Shown one piece after another: positions 17,922 to 26,928 of a DNA stretch of 64,000 bases; position 1 is the first letter of the stretch, and the number at the start of each line of letters is the position of its first letter. The notes below the pieces were generated by a model. It saw only the letters and a program-made list of their open reading frames with translations, searched no databases and was not told the origin of the DNA. This DNA is from Novosphingobium sp. TH158. GTDB lineage: Bacteria > Pseudomonadota > Alphaproteobacteria > Sphingomonadales > Sphingomonadaceae. The DNA lies in contig NZ_PKRT01000001.1 of assembly GCF_002855555.1 (NCBI RefSeq), positions 2,012,001 through 2,076,000 of the forward strand, read 5' to 3'. The position numbers and the translations under genes were made by a program.

Positions 17922-19262
17922 TTACTTCGCCCTGGCCAGCAGGGCACCGCCAGTGCGCTTCAGCGTGGCGATGGCATAGTGCAGCTGGAAGTCGGTAATG
18001 CCCTTGGCCTTGAGGCCTTCCGGCGTTTCCTTGAAGCGCGGGTCTTCCGCCTTGTCGGTTTCCAGCTTCTTGTCGTCCATCGAGATCTCGTTGATCAGGT
18101 GGCCGCGCAGGTCGCTCTCGCGCATCTGGAACTTGGCGCGCTTGGCGGCATCGGGATCGGAAAGCTGCGGCACGCGGATATCAGGCTCGATCCCGCCTTC
18201 CTGCACCGACTTGCCCGACGGGGTGAAATAGCGCGCCGTCGTCAGCTTAACGGCATGGGTGCGGTCAAGCCGGATCATCGATTGCACCGAGCCCTTGCCG
18301 AACGAGCGATCGCCCATGATCAGCGCACGCTTGTGATCCTGCAGGGCACCGGCAACGATTTCCGAGGCGGACGCCGAACCCGCATCGATCAGGACGATTA
18401 CCGGCAGGCCGGCAGCAACATCGCCGCGGAACATGGATTCAGCCCGGTAATATTCGTTCTCGGAGGCAATCCGCCCGCGCTGCGAAACGATATCGCCCTT
18501 GGTCAGGAACAGGTCGGAAAGCGCCACCGCCTCGTCCAGCGAGCCGCCCGGGTTCTGGCGCAGGTCCAGGACCACGCCGGTCATCTTGCCGCCGCTTTCC
18601 TTACGCATCGCTTCGATCGAATCGGCGACATAGCGGCCGACATCACGACTGAATTCGTTGACCGTAACCACGCCGATCCCGTCGGTCAGCTTGTGCGTCA
18701 CCGGCTCGAGCGTGATCACCCCGCGCGTCACGGTGATGTCGAAGGGCTCGTCGCGGCCCGGACGCACGATGGTCAGGCGGATCTTGGTTCCGGCCTCGCC
18801 GCGCATCTGCGCCACGGCATCGTCAAGCGGCAGGCCGTAGATCAGCTTGCCATCGAGGTGCGTGATATAGTCCCCTGCCTTGACGCCGACCGCCGCCGCC
18901 GGGCTGCCGCGCATCGGCGAAATGACCTTCACCGTTTCCTGTTCCGACTGCACCGAGAGGCCAAGTCCCGAATAGGACCCGTCGATCATGGTATCGAGCC
19001 GCGTCAGGCTGGCGCCTTCGAGATATTCCGAATGCGGATCGAGGCTGGCAAGCATCCCGTCGATCGCGCCCTTGATGAGCTTTTCGTCATCGGTCTGGTC
19101 AACGTAATTGGCCTTCACCAGCTGGTAGATGGTGTAAAGCTTGCCGAATTCCGGGCCCGAACGGCCATCCACCGCGGCCAGCCCGGCAGTGGCCGCCGGG
19201 AGTATCGAAACTGCGCCCAGCAGCAGCGAGGCGCGCAGGAAGGAACTCAGTTTCGTCGCCAT
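17922..19262 (-). CDS. ctpA: S41 family C-terminal processing peptidase
   Basis: Periplasmic serine protease that trims or degrades envelope proteins, often peptidoglycan hydrolases or their partners. The 446 residues have a signal peptide (about 1-30), a PDZ domain around GLGLSVQSEQETVKVISP and KAGDYI, and the S41 domain with DLRQNPGG, the catalytic Ser in GSASASEIVAGAL and the catalytic Lys in DRSFGKGSVQ. Start ATG at 19262 has GAAAGG six bases upstream. The next gene upstream on the strand is the EnvC-like protein, an association seen across alphaproteobacteria. Confidence 0.95.
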   Translation of the reverse strand: MATKLSSFLRASLLLGAVSILPAATAGLAAVDGRSGPEFGKLYTIYQLVKANYVDQTDDEKLIKGAIDGMLASLDPHSEYLEGASLTRLDTMIDGSYSGLGLSVQSEQETVKVISPMRGSPAAAVGVKAGDYITHLDGKLIYGLPLDDAVAQMRGEAGTKIRLTIVRPGRDEPFDITVTRGVITLEPVTHKLTDGIGVVTVNEFSRDVGRYVADSIEAMRKESGGKMTGVVLDLRQNPGGSLDEAVALSDLFLTKGDIVSQRGRIASENEYYRAESMFRGDVAAGLPVIVLIDAGSASASEIVAGALQDHKRALIMGDRSFGKGSVQSMIRLDRTHAVKLTTARYFTPSGKSVQEGGIEPDIRVPQLSDPDAAKRAKFQMRESDLRGHLINEISMDDKKLETDKAEDPRFKETPEGLKAKGITDFQLHYAIATLKRTGGALLARAK

Positions 19263-19368
19263 GATCGGCCTTTCGGGTATCTCTTGCCGCTTATCTATAA
19301 CCCGCGGCTGCTTAACGCCAGATGGCGCGTGATTGCCGGCATGCAAGGCCGGATCGACCAAGCGCGGT

Positions 19369-20589
19369 CTACAGCCGCGCATAGTCGAGCGGATTGACCG
19401 GCTTGCCATCGCGCCGCAGCTCAAGGCTGACCACGGGCCGCCCCGGCCCGGCGATGCCGAGCGGCGATCCGCCGACGACCGACTGGCCCACTGCAACGTC
19501 CACCTGGGCAAGCCCGGTAATAAGGCTGGTCCAGCCATTGCCGTGATCGACGATGATGATCGAGCCATAGCCGCGATAGGGCCCGGCGAAGGCGATCCGC
19601 CCCCCGGCGGGCGCGACGGCCTGCGCCCCTGCACGGGTGGCAAGCGCAATCCCCTGCGAGCGGGGCGTTCCCGGCACCGAAGCGCCGAAACCGGCAATCA
19701 GGCGACCCTGAACCGGCATGACGAAGCCGGGTGCACCCGTGGCCGCGGCGGTCGGCTGAACGCGTTCTGCGACAGCGAACTGGGCCGCCTGCGGGTTGGC
19801 TGGCCGCATGACCGGGCCGGGCAATTGCGCCAGTTGCTGGCGCAGGGCCCCCGCTTCGCCCAGGCGCGCGGTGAGGCTGTCGAGATCGCGGGCCTCCTCG
19901 GCGAGGGCCAGCGCGCGTTCCGCCTCGCGGTCGGCCGAGCCGCTGGTCTGCCGCATATCGAGCCGCTGGCGCGTTTCCAGCCCCGCCAGCACCTGCCGGC
20001 GACGGCCGAGTTCGGCCTGTTCCTGCTTGAGCGAGGCAACGGCTGCCTCTGCCTTGTCGCGCAGCGCCTTGCCGCGATCGATCTCGCTGCGCAGGGCGGC
20101 GGTGCGCTGTTGCACCTGCGGCAGCATGGTATCGAGCATGGCGCGCATATGGACCGTATCGCGCAGCGAGCCGGGCCGCAGCAGCGATAGCGCCAGCGGC
20201 CGGCGCGACAGGCGCTGGAGGGCGGCAGTCAGCCGCACGACCGGCAATTGCCGCTGGGCAAGCTGCGCGCGCAGGTCTTCGCGCTGCCGGTCGATCAGGC
20301 GCATGTCCGCTTCGCGCGCGGCAATGCTGGCCTGGGCTTCCTGGATGCGCGCCGCAGCGGCAGCCGCCTCGCGCGCGGTGCGGTCCGCAGCCTGGCCGGC
20401 ACGGGCCGCCTCTGCCTCAAGCGATTCGGCCCGGGCGCGGGCGGCGGCGCCTTCGCGCTGGGCCTGCAGCAGAGCCTGCCGTGCTTCGCCGGCATCGTCG
20501 TAGGTGGCAAGATCCTGTTGCTGGGCCGTCGCGGCAACGCCGATTGCCCCTAGGGCCAGCAGGGCAGCAATGACCGGAAAGGTGCGCAT
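19369..20589 (-). CDS. envC: EnvC-like murein hydrolase activator (degenerate LytM)
   Basis: Periplasmic coiled-coil protein of 406 residues with a signal peptide (about 1-22), a long Ala/Arg/Glu-rich coiled coil (about 30-270) and a C-terminal LytM/M23 fold. The zinc ligands of active M23 peptidases are missing. The HxGxD site reads SQGIA, the central YAH region reads LITG, and HxH reads VVS. The fold marks GYGSIIIVDHGNGW and RRDGKPVNPLDY remain. This matches EnvC, which activates amidases rather than cutting peptidoglycan. Likely role is septal cell-wall splitting. It lies between rlmH and ctpA on the same strand. Confidence 0.88.
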   Translation of the reverse strand: MRTFPVIAALLALGAIGVAATAQQQDLATYDDAGEARQALLQAQREGAAARARAESLEAEAARAGQAADRTAREAAAAAARIQEAQASIAAREADMRLIDRQREDLRAQLAQRQLPVVRLTAALQRLSRRPLALSLLRPGSLRDTVHMRAMLDTMLPQVQQRTAALRSEIDRGKALRDKAEAAVASLKQEQAELGRRRQVLAGLETRQRLDMRQTSGSADREAERALALAEEARDLDSLTARLGEAGALRQQLAQLPGPVMRPANPQAAQFAVAERVQPTAAATGAPGFVMPVQGRLIAGFGASVPGTPRSQGIALATRAGAQAVAPAGGRIAFAGPYRGYGSIIIVDHGNGWTSLITGLAQVDVAVGQSVVGGSPLGIAGPGRPVVSLELRRDGKPVNPLDYARL

Positions 20590-20599
20590 CGGGGCCTGC

Positions 20600-21025
20600 T
20601 TATCCCGAACGATGATAGGGATGGCCAGCCAAAATGCTGGTTGCACGCCATAATTGTTCGGCCAGCATCGCGCGGGCAAGCATGTGCGGCCAGGTCATCG
20701 CGCCAAAGGCGATCAGCAGGTCCGCCTGCCCGCGCGCCGCATCGCCATGACCGTCGGCCGCGCCGATCAGGAAGCGCACCTCGCGCACGCCATCGTCGCG
20801 CCAGCGGCCCAGCAGGGCGGCGAACTCCTCCGACGACAGCTGCTTTCCACGCTCGTCGAGCAGGACATCGCGCGATGGTGTTGCCGAAGGTGGCGGAATG
20901 GTGCCGCCGGTATCGGGCAGCTCGGTCACCTTGAAGGGCCAGGTAATGCGCCTGGCATAGCGATCGACCAGATCCGCCTCTGGCGAGCGGCCGATCTTGC
21001 CCCTCGCCACCACGTGCAGCTTCAC
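20600..21025 (-). CDS. rlmH: 23S rRNA (pseudouridine1915-N3)-methyltransferase
   Basis: SPOUT methyltransferase that modifies helix 69 of 23S rRNA on the 70S ribosome. The 141-residue form starts at GTG 21025 (KLHVVARGKIGRSPE), overlapping the rsfS stop as GTGA (21022-21025). The C-terminal knot has VRFLIGAADGHG and IAFGAMTWPHMLARAMLAEQLWRA. An ATG at 21058 is in frame but the extra residues are not conserved. The pairing with rsfS links it to ribosome maturation. Confidence 0.94.
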   Translation of the reverse strand: MKLHVVARGKIGRSPEADLVDRYARRITWPFKVTELPDTGGTIPPPSATPSRDVLLDERGKQLSSEEFAALLGRWRDDGVREVRFLIGAADGHGDAARGQADLLIAFGAMTWPHMLARAMLAEQLWRATSILAGHPYHRSG

Positions 21026-21423
21026 GCCGCTCCCGAAGGGCCGTCCCCGAAACCCCACATCCTTTCAAGGTTGTAGAAGGTGCGGACTTCGGGACGGAAC
21101 AGGTGCACGACGACATCGCCGGCATCGACCAGCACCCAGTCCGCAGCGGGAAGGCCTTCGATTCGCACGTGGCCAAAACCGCCCTGCTTGATCCGCTCGG
21201 CCAGCTTCTGCGCCATGGAGGCGACCTGGCGGGTCGAACGGCCGCTGGCGATCACCATGTGGTCGGCAATTGCCGTCTTGCCTTCGAGCGGGATCGAAAC
21301 GATTTCCTGCGCCTGGTCGTCATCGAGCGACTGAAGCACGAGGGCGTGCAGGGTTCCGGGTTCCGAAGGCGGAAGCGGCTGGGCAGCGCCGGAACTGGCC
21401 GGCTCTGGTTGGGACTGGTTCAT
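21022..21423 (-). CDS. rsfS: Ribosome silencing factor RsfS
   Basis: Binds uL14 and blocks subunit joining when nutrients are low. The 133 residues have the family core ADHMVIASGRSTRQVASMAQ, GLPAADWVLVDAGDVVVHLF and RTFYNLERMWG. A proline-rich N-terminal extension of about 25 residues precedes it. The ATG at 21423 overlaps the stop of nadD (ATGA, 21420-21423), giving a coupled run proA-nadD-rsfS-rlmH. Confidence 0.95.
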   Translation of the reverse strand: MNQSQPEPASSGAAQPLPPSEPGTLHALVLQSLDDDQAQEIVSIPLEGKTAIADHMVIASGRSTRQVASMAQKLAERIKQGGFGHVRIEGLPAADWVLVDAGDVVVHLFRPEVRTFYNLERMWGFGDGPSGAA

Positions 21424-22106
21424 TTAGGAAAAACAGGCTCCTGGAATGGGATCGGACGGTGCGTGACGGAGTCGCGCAGGCTGCGGACAGCCATGCGGTC
21501 GGCCCAGAGCGGATCGGCCATTCGGATTGCGGTGGCAGATCGCTTGTCGGGATCGAAACGCAGGATCACCAGGGTCGGAGCGCTCCATCGTGTCCGGTCG
21601 CGAAGGCTGGACAAAGGCTGCCGGAACCGCCTTAGCCAGGCCATGGCGGGGCTCGCCATTGCACGGGCATCATAGCCGGGACGGGCGATTACGGCAATCG
21701 GCACCTTGGCGGCTATTTTGCGCCAGTCCCGCCACCGGTGGAACTGGGCCAGATTATCGCTTCCCATCAGCCAGATAAACTGCCGCCGGGGCCAACGGCG
21801 CTGGATCGCTGCAAGCGTATCGACCGTATAACGCGTGCCGAATTCGCGTTCCATGGCCGAAGCCCGGATCGGTGCCCGCCGGGCCTGCAGCCGGGCCGAA
21901 GCGAAGCGGGCGGCCAGCGGGGCCATCCCGGCCACGGGCTTGAGCGGGTTTCCCGGGGAAACCAGCCACCAGGCCTCGTCCAGGGCAAGGGCATCCACGG
22001 CAAAGCGGGTAATGCGCCGGTGCCCGCCATGCGCGGGGTTGAAGCTGCCGCCAAGAAGGCCGGTGCGGATCAGGGTCGCACCTGCCCGGTGCCGCGAACC
22101 TGCCAC
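21420..22106 (-). CDS. nadD: Nicotinate-mononucleotide adenylyltransferase
   Basis: Adenylates NaMN to deamido-NAD in NAD synthesis. The nucleotidyltransferase signature [17 protein letters not shown] opens the protein, and DKRSATAIR is the late ISSTxIR-type motif. The start is uncertain. No ATG or TTG is available near the conserved N-terminus. The coordinates use an in-frame GTG at 22106 (228 residues), whose AGGA is 14 bases away. Homologues begin M-I/R-R-T-G, which aligns with a CTG at 22073; that CTG overlaps the proA stop as CTGA and has a GCAGG upstream at good spacing (217 residues). Confidence 0.9.
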   Translation of the reverse strand: MAGSRHRAGATLIRTGLLGGSFNPAHGGHRRITRFAVDALALDEAWWLVSPGNPLKPVAGMAPLAARFASARLQARRAPIRASAMEREFGTRYTVDTLAAIQRRWPRRQFIWLMGSDNLAQFHRWRDWRKIAAKVPIAVIARPGYDARAMASPAMAWLRRFRQPLSSLRDRTRWSAPTLVILRFDPDKRSATAIRMADPLWADRMAVRSLRDSVTHRPIPFQEPVFPK

Positions 22107-23353
22107 TTGTAAGTCGTCAGTCCTTCCAACGCGACCGGCCCGCGGGCGTGGAGCCGCCCCGTGGCGATGCCGATCTCGGCACCCAGGCCGAATTCGCCGC
22201 CATCGGCGAATTGGGTGCTGGCATTGACCATGACGATTGCCGAATCGACTTCGTTGAGGAAGCGCTCTGCCGCATCGGCATCGGCGGTAACGATGGCATC
22301 GGTGTGGTGCGAGGAATGGGCCTCGATATGGGCCAGCGCGGCATCGATGCCGTCCACCACGGCGACCGAGAGAATCGCGTCGAGATATTCGCAATCCCAG
22401 TCGTTGGCACTGGCCGGCACGATTCGCGGATCGAGCGCGCGGGCGCGGGCATCGCCTCGCAACTCGCAGCCTGCATCGAGCAGCGTGCCGACCACGTCCA
22501 CCGCTGCGGGGAATTGCGCGTCGATCAGCAGGGTCTCCATGGCCCCGCAGATGCCCGTGCGCCGCATCTTGGCATTGAGCGCAATGGTGCGGGCCATGCC
22601 CGGGTCGGCGGCGGCGTGGATATAGGTGTGGCAGATGCCGTCGAGGTGGGCGAGCACCGGCACGCGGGCATCCTGCTGGACGCGGGCGACCAGGCTCTTG
22701 CCGCCGCGCGGCACGATCATGTCGATCAGCCCGGCGGCGGTGAGCATGGCCCCAACCACGGCGCGGTCCTGTGTCGGCACCAGCTGCACCGCTTCGGCCG
22801 GCGCACCCGCGCTGGCAAGGCCCCTGGCGAGAGCGGCATGGATCGCCCGGTTGGAATGTACCGCCTCGCTGCCGCCGCGCAGCAGCACGGCATTGCCCGA
22901 ACGCAGGCAAAGAGCCGCTGCATCGGCTGTAACGTTGGGACGGCTTTCGTAAATGATGCCGATCAGGCCGATGGGCACGCGCACCCGGCTGAGCACCAGT
23001 CCGTTGGGACGCACCGACCTGGAGATTTCCTCGCCGACAGGATCGGGAAGGCCCGCCACCTGATCGACCGCATCGGCGATCCCGGCCAGTCGAGCCGGAT
23101 CGAGACGAAGGCGATCGAGCATTGCGCCGGTCAGTCCGCGTGCTTCGCCTGCGGCAACGTCCTGCGCGTTGGCGGCAAGGATTTCCGCCTCGGCAGAACG
23201 CAATGCGGCAGCGGCAGCCCGCAGGGCCGCAGCTTTTTCGGCGTCGCTCAGTCGCGCAAGCGCGCGCTGGGCCTGCCGGCCGGCGCGGGCAAGGCGCTCG
23301 ACCAGTGCTTCGGGGCTTTCATCCGTTGCGGAATCGTGGGGCAATGTGGCCAT
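22070..23353 (-). CDS. proA: Gamma-glutamyl phosphate reductase
   Basis: Second step of proline synthesis, NADPH reduction of gamma-glutamyl phosphate. The 427 residues of the aldehyde-dehydrogenase fold have [27 protein letters not shown] and the catalytic cysteine in [10 protein letters not shown], and the end shows the typical [18 protein letters not shown] at 23353 is the first in-frame ATG before the conserved helix. It heads the coupled string proA-nadD-rsfS-rlmH and is divergent from the M23 peptidase. Confidence 0.95.
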   Translation of the reverse strand: MATLPHDSATDESPEALVERLARAGRQAQRALARLSDAEKAAALRAAAAALRSAEAEILAANAQDVAAGEARGLTGAMLDRLRLDPARLAGIADAVDQVAGLPDPVGEEISRSVRPNGLVLSRVRVPIGLIGIIYESRPNVTADAAALCLRSGNAVLLRGGSEAVHSNRAIHAALARGLASAGAPAEAVQLVPTQDRAVVGAMLTAAGLIDMIVPRGGKSLVARVQQDARVPVLAHLDGICHTYIHAAADPGMARTIALNAKMRRTGICGAMETLLIDAQFPAAVDVVGTLLDAGCELRGDARARALDPRIVPASANDWDCEYLDAILSVAVVDGIDAALAHIEAHSSHHTDAIVTADADAAERFLNEVDSAIVMVNASTQFADGGEFGLGAEIGIATGRLHARGPVALEGLTTYKWQVRGTGQVRP

Positions 23354-23575
23354 GATGCAGCTGCGCCTAACATCGCAACGCCGCCTTGTCAGCCGCAACG
23401 GCGCGTGAGCCGCTGCGATAGGCATTTACCCGTAACTGAAACCAGCTAGGCCGAGAGTCCGTTCATCGCACGACTCCACCGATTCAGCGTGACTCTGCCG
23501 CCCGCGATTCGCATGTCCGCCAAGTGCTTGCTAACCGCGCGCCACCCGAAGTGGGCAATTTAGGGACGGGTCGTT

Positions 23576-24730
23576 TTGCAGCACAAGGCCGAGGGGGCGT
23601 TTTCGCAACGCCTGCGTGGCTGGTTCCCCGATCGCGAATTTTTCATGCGATCGCAGGGCCAGGTGCGCTTCATCAAGGTATCTTCGCGCGTCCAGATCTG
23701 GGCGGCCGCACTGGTCGCTGTCCTGCTGGCGACCTGGCTGGTCTCGCTCGCCGCGATGACGGTCAATTCCTATCTCGCGAATCGCGACCGACTCGCCCTG
23801 CTTGAGCGTGAAGCCAAGGTCACCACCGCAGAAACGCGCGTTTCGGCCTACAAGGACGATATCAAGGGCGTTTCGGAAGAGCTCAAGAAGCGGCAGGATG
23901 CCATCGAGAAGATGGTCGGATCGCTGCCGCAGGATATCATGGCGGGCGAAACCGTCTCCGATTCGAGCAGCGAAGCCGCCAAGACCATCGACAAGGTCTC
24001 ACGCGCCCTGCCCGAAGCTGCCACGCTTGCCCGGATCGAAGCCCGGCAACTCGCGTTCGTCGAAGGGCTTACCCGCCTTGCCGACCGGCGCGCCCGCGAT
24101 GCCGAAGCGCAGATTCGCCAGCTTGGTCTCGATCCCGGCTACCTGCTCGCCTCGATCGACGACAAGAGCGCCATGGGCGGCCCCTTCATCGCCTTTTCCT
24201 CGTCAACCGACGCCGCGCTCGACCAGCGCTTCCAGCGCCTTGCCGTCAGCCTGGCGCGGATGCAGGCACTGCAGCGCGGGTTGACCTCGATGCCGCAGGT
24301 CCTGCCGGCCAGCCTGGAATTCATCTCCTCGGGCTTCGGCTATCGCGCCGATCCGTTCAACGGCGGGGCCGCCTTCCACGCCGGGCTCGATTTCAAAGGC
24401 CCGGTCGGCGCGCCGATCTATGCTGCGGCCCGTGGCAAGGTCAGCTTCGTCGGACAGCGGCAGGGCTACGGCAATTGCGTCGAGATCGACCATGGCAACG
24501 GAATGATCACGCGCTATGCACACATGAGCGCATTCCGCACCACACCGGGCAAGGACGTATTGGCGGGAGAGGTGATCGGCGCTATCGGTAATACCGGTCG
24601 CTCCACCGGTCCGCACCTTCACTTCGAAGTCCGCATCAACGACCAGCCGGTCAATCCGCGCCCATTCCTGGAGGCCAGGTCCAATGTTCGCAAAGAAACC
24701 AGCGCCGCAAAGCCGGCCTCAGGGAAATAG
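23576..24730 (+). CDS. Membrane-anchored M23 (LytM) peptidoglycan endopeptidase
   Basis: 384 residues: a cytoplasmic N-terminus (1-43), one membrane span (about 44-62), a coiled coil (about 70-115) and a C-terminal M23 domain. The zinc ligands are intact in FHAGLDF, YAHMSAF and HLHFEV. The TTG at 23576 is chosen because GGGACGGG lies just upstream and the cytoplasmic FPDREFFMRSQGQVRFIKVSSR is a conserved opening in related proteins. Its last 47 bases overlap the bactofilin gene. This layout matches M23 peptidases reported to work with bactofilins in cell-shape control (LmdC-type, family knowledge). Confidence 0.9.
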   Translation: MQHKAEGAFSQRLRGWFPDREFFMRSQGQVRFIKVSSRVQIWAAALVAVLLATWLVSLAAMTVNSYLANRDRLALLEREAKVTTAETRVSAYKDDIKGVSEELKKRQDAIEKMVGSLPQDIMAGETVSDSSSEAAKTIDKVSRALPEAATLARIEARQLAFVEGLTRLADRRARDAEAQIRQLGLDPGYLLASIDDKSAMGGPFIAFSSSTDAALDQRFQRLAVSLARMQALQRGLTSMPQVLPASLEFISSGFGYRADPFNGGAAFHAGLDFKGPVGAPIYAAARGKVSFVGQRQGYGNCVEIDHGNGMITRYAHMSAFRTTPGKDVLAGEVIGAIGNTGRSTGPHLHFEVRINDQPVNPRPFLEARSNVRKETSAAKPASGK

Positions 24731-25094
24731 ATCAATGGGCGGTTCCACATTCTCCGTTCTCGGCGCCGATGTTTCCATCAAGGGCGACATCTCCGCCAAG
24801 GCCGACCTGCACATTGATGGCCACGTCGATGGCGATATTGCCTGCACCAGCCTGGTCCAGGGTGAAACCAGCGAAATCACCGGCGCGGTGACCGCGGAAA
24901 CCGCACGGCTCGCCGGCCGCGTGCGCGGTTCGATCACGGCCGGGCAGCTGGTGATCCTCAAGACCGCGCGGATCGAAGGCGATGTGTTCTACGATGCCCT
25001 GACCATCGAGCAGGGCGCGACGGTGGAAGGCAAGTTCGCGCACCGCGAGCCGGAGCCGAAGCTGTCCATCGCCGGTGGAACCGAAGCCCTCTGA
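24684..25094 (+). CDS. bacM: Bactofilin (polymer-forming cytoskeletal protein)
   Basis: 136-residue protein forming a right-handed beta helix that polymerises without nucleotide. The core (about 20-115) shows GADVSIKGDISAKADLHIDG, HVDGDIACTSLVQG, ARLAGRVRGSITAG and AHREPEP with the regular short-turn periodicity of the family. The N-terminal 18 residues are basic and disordered, as in membrane-associating bactofilins. It overlaps the M23 peptidase by 47 bases in another frame, so the two are almost surely coexpressed. It converges on fadD across 21 bases. Confidence 0.94.
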   Translation: MFAKKPAPQSRPQGNRSMGGSTFSVLGADVSIKGDISAKADLHIDGHVDGDIACTSLVQGETSEITGAVTAETARLAGRVRGSITAGQLVILKTARIEGDVFYDALTIEQGATVEGKFAHREPEPKLSIAGGTEAL

Positions 25095-25115
25095 CGGCCC
25101 GGCCCGGCGCAGGGT

Positions 25116-26801
25116 TCAGCCCAGCGCCTGTTCCCTGAGCGCCTTGCGATCCAGCTTGCCGATCATCGTTTTCGGCAGGCTTTCGCGAATCACCACGGCA
25201 TCGACCCGCTCATGCTTGCCGACGCGCTGGTTGATCCAGTCGCGCAGCTCGTCCGCGCTTTCTGCCGCCTGTTCCAGCAGCGTCACGAAAGCGCGGGGGC
25301 GTTCGCCCATGAGCTCGTCCGGCAGGCCGATGACAAGCGCTTCCTTGATCGCAGGATGTTCGAGCAGCACGTGCTCGACCTGGCTGGGGAAGACCTTGAA
25401 CCCGCCAACCGCGATCATGTCCTTGATCCGGTCAACCACGCGCAGGTAGCCGTCCGCCTCGAACACGGCGACGTCGCCCGTCCGCAGCCATTGTTCGCCG
25501 TCGATATCGGCAAAGGCGCTCGCCGCGGCTTCCGGGCGCTGCCAGTAGCCTTTCATGATCTGGGGCCCGATCACCGCGAGCTCGCCCGGCTCGCCGGCGG
25601 GCGCATCGCGGGTCGGGTCCTCGCGGTCGAGCAGGCGCACCCGCGTTGCGGGAAAGGGCTGGCCGATCGTGCCGGCGCGATCCTCACCCTCATAGGAGTT
25701 GGCCGTGACCACGCCGGACGATTCGGTAAGGCCATAGCCTTCGACAAGCCGCACCCCGGTCTTCGCCTCCCAGCGCTGCTTGAGCGCCAGTGGCAGCGGC
25801 GCGCCACCGGCAATGCAGACCCGCAGCGAGGCGAAGTCTGCCGGATCGAACTTCGGGTGATCGAGCAGCGCCTGGAACATGGTGGGCACGCCAGGCAGCG
25901 AAGTCGGCCTGAGGCGGCGCAGGGTGGCGAAGACCTGCTCCGCATCGAATCGCGGCAGCATGGCGATCGTCCCGCCCGTGATCACCGTACGATTGAGCAC
26001 GGCGGTATTGGCGAAGACATGGAACAGCGGCAGGGCCCCGAGGATCAGGTCGTAGTCCATGTTGTGCGGGTCGATGGCATCGACCTGCCGGGCATTGGCC
26101 GTCAGGTTCTGGTGCGTCAGCATCGCGCCCTTGGGCGTGCCGGTGGTGCCACCGGTATATTGTAGCAGGGCAAGGTCATGTTCGGCATCAAGGGCCGGGA
26201 ACACTGCGGAACTGTCGGCCCGCAGCAGGTCGCGCCAGTGGATCACCCCCGGCTCGGTGGGAATCGCCATGGTCTGGCCCATGCCGAACAGGCGCACCAG
26301 CAGGCCCTTGAGCGCGGGCAGCTGATCGCCCAGGCGCGAGACAACCAGTGTCTCCAGCGGCGAAGCGCGCAGCACCTCCAGCGCCGTGGGCAGCAGGGCG
26401 GGCACGTCCACGGTGACGAGCAGGCGCGTTCCCGAATCGGCAACCTGCGCCTCAAGCTCGGCAGCGGAATAGAGCGGGGAGAAGTTGACCACCGTCGCCC
26501 CGGCCAGCATCGCCCCGAAATAGGCCGGGATGTAGGACGGGACATTGGGCAGGAAGAGCCCGACGCGATCGCCCTTGGCGATACCCTGTGCCAGCAGCCC
26601 CGCGGCGAAGCGGCGCGATTCTGCGTAAAGTTCACGGTAGGACAATTTGCGCCCGAGGAAATCGACCAGGGCCGTCTTGCCCATCTTTCCGGCGGCTTCG
26701 GCGAACATGGCCGGCAGGGTCAGCGGCGGGAAATCGAGGTCCCACGCGCAAGGGTGGCAATAACGCTCGAGCCAGGGCATGGCGGGCTTGCTGACATTCA
26801 T
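25116..26801 (-). CDS. fadD: Long-chain-fatty-acid-CoA ligase
   Basis: ATP-dependent activation of fatty acids to acyl-CoA, an ANL-superfamily adenylating enzyme of 561 residues. The P-loop-like LLQYTGGTTGTPKGAMLTH, then VEGYGLTESSGVV, the hinge Asp in WLRTGDVAVFEADGYLRVVDR and the catalytic lysine region LPKTMIGKLDRKALRE are all present. The N-terminus HPCAWDLDFPPLTLP is the usual FadD opening. It stands alone between convergent bactofilin and the DUF1013 regulator. Confidence 0.92.
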   Translation of the reverse strand: MNVSKPAMPWLERYCHPCAWDLDFPPLTLPAMFAEAAGKMGKTALVDFLGRKLSYRELYAESRRFAAGLLAQGIAKGDRVGLFLPNVPSYIPAYFGAMLAGATVVNFSPLYSAAELEAQVADSGTRLLVTVDVPALLPTALEVLRASPLETLVVSRLGDQLPALKGLLVRLFGMGQTMAIPTEPGVIHWRDLLRADSSAVFPALDAEHDLALLQYTGGTTGTPKGAMLTHQNLTANARQVDAIDPHNMDYDLILGALPLFHVFANTAVLNRTVITGGTIAMLPRFDAEQVFATLRRLRPTSLPGVPTMFQALLDHPKFDPADFASLRVCIAGGAPLPLALKQRWEAKTGVRLVEGYGLTESSGVVTANSYEGEDRAGTIGQPFPATRVRLLDREDPTRDAPAGEPGELAVIGPQIMKGYWQRPEAAASAFADIDGEQWLRTGDVAVFEADGYLRVVDRIKDMIAVGGFKVFPSQVEHVLLEHPAIKEALVIGLPDELMGERPRAFVTLLEQAAESADELRDWINQRVGKHERVDAVVIRESLPKTMIGKLDRKALREQALG

Positions 26802-26889
26802 GTCAGCTAGATTGCCCTATCCACGGGGTTTGGGCAAGTCCGCCGGATGGCGGATGGCAGCGAAATCAGGGCTGTTACGCAGCCGGCCA

Positions 26890-26910
26890 GCCCTGCCGTA
26901 GGGGCAGGGC
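26890..26910 (-). terminator. Stem-loop after the DUF1013 gene
   Basis: GCCCTGCC and GGCAGGGC form a perfect 8-bp stem around a 5-base loop, 19 bases past the stop of the minus-strand DUF1013 gene. No T tract follows, so it may be a transcript-end stabiliser rather than an intrinsic terminator. Confidence 0.35.
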
Positions 26911-26928
26911 CGGTGAAATTATTTCAGC

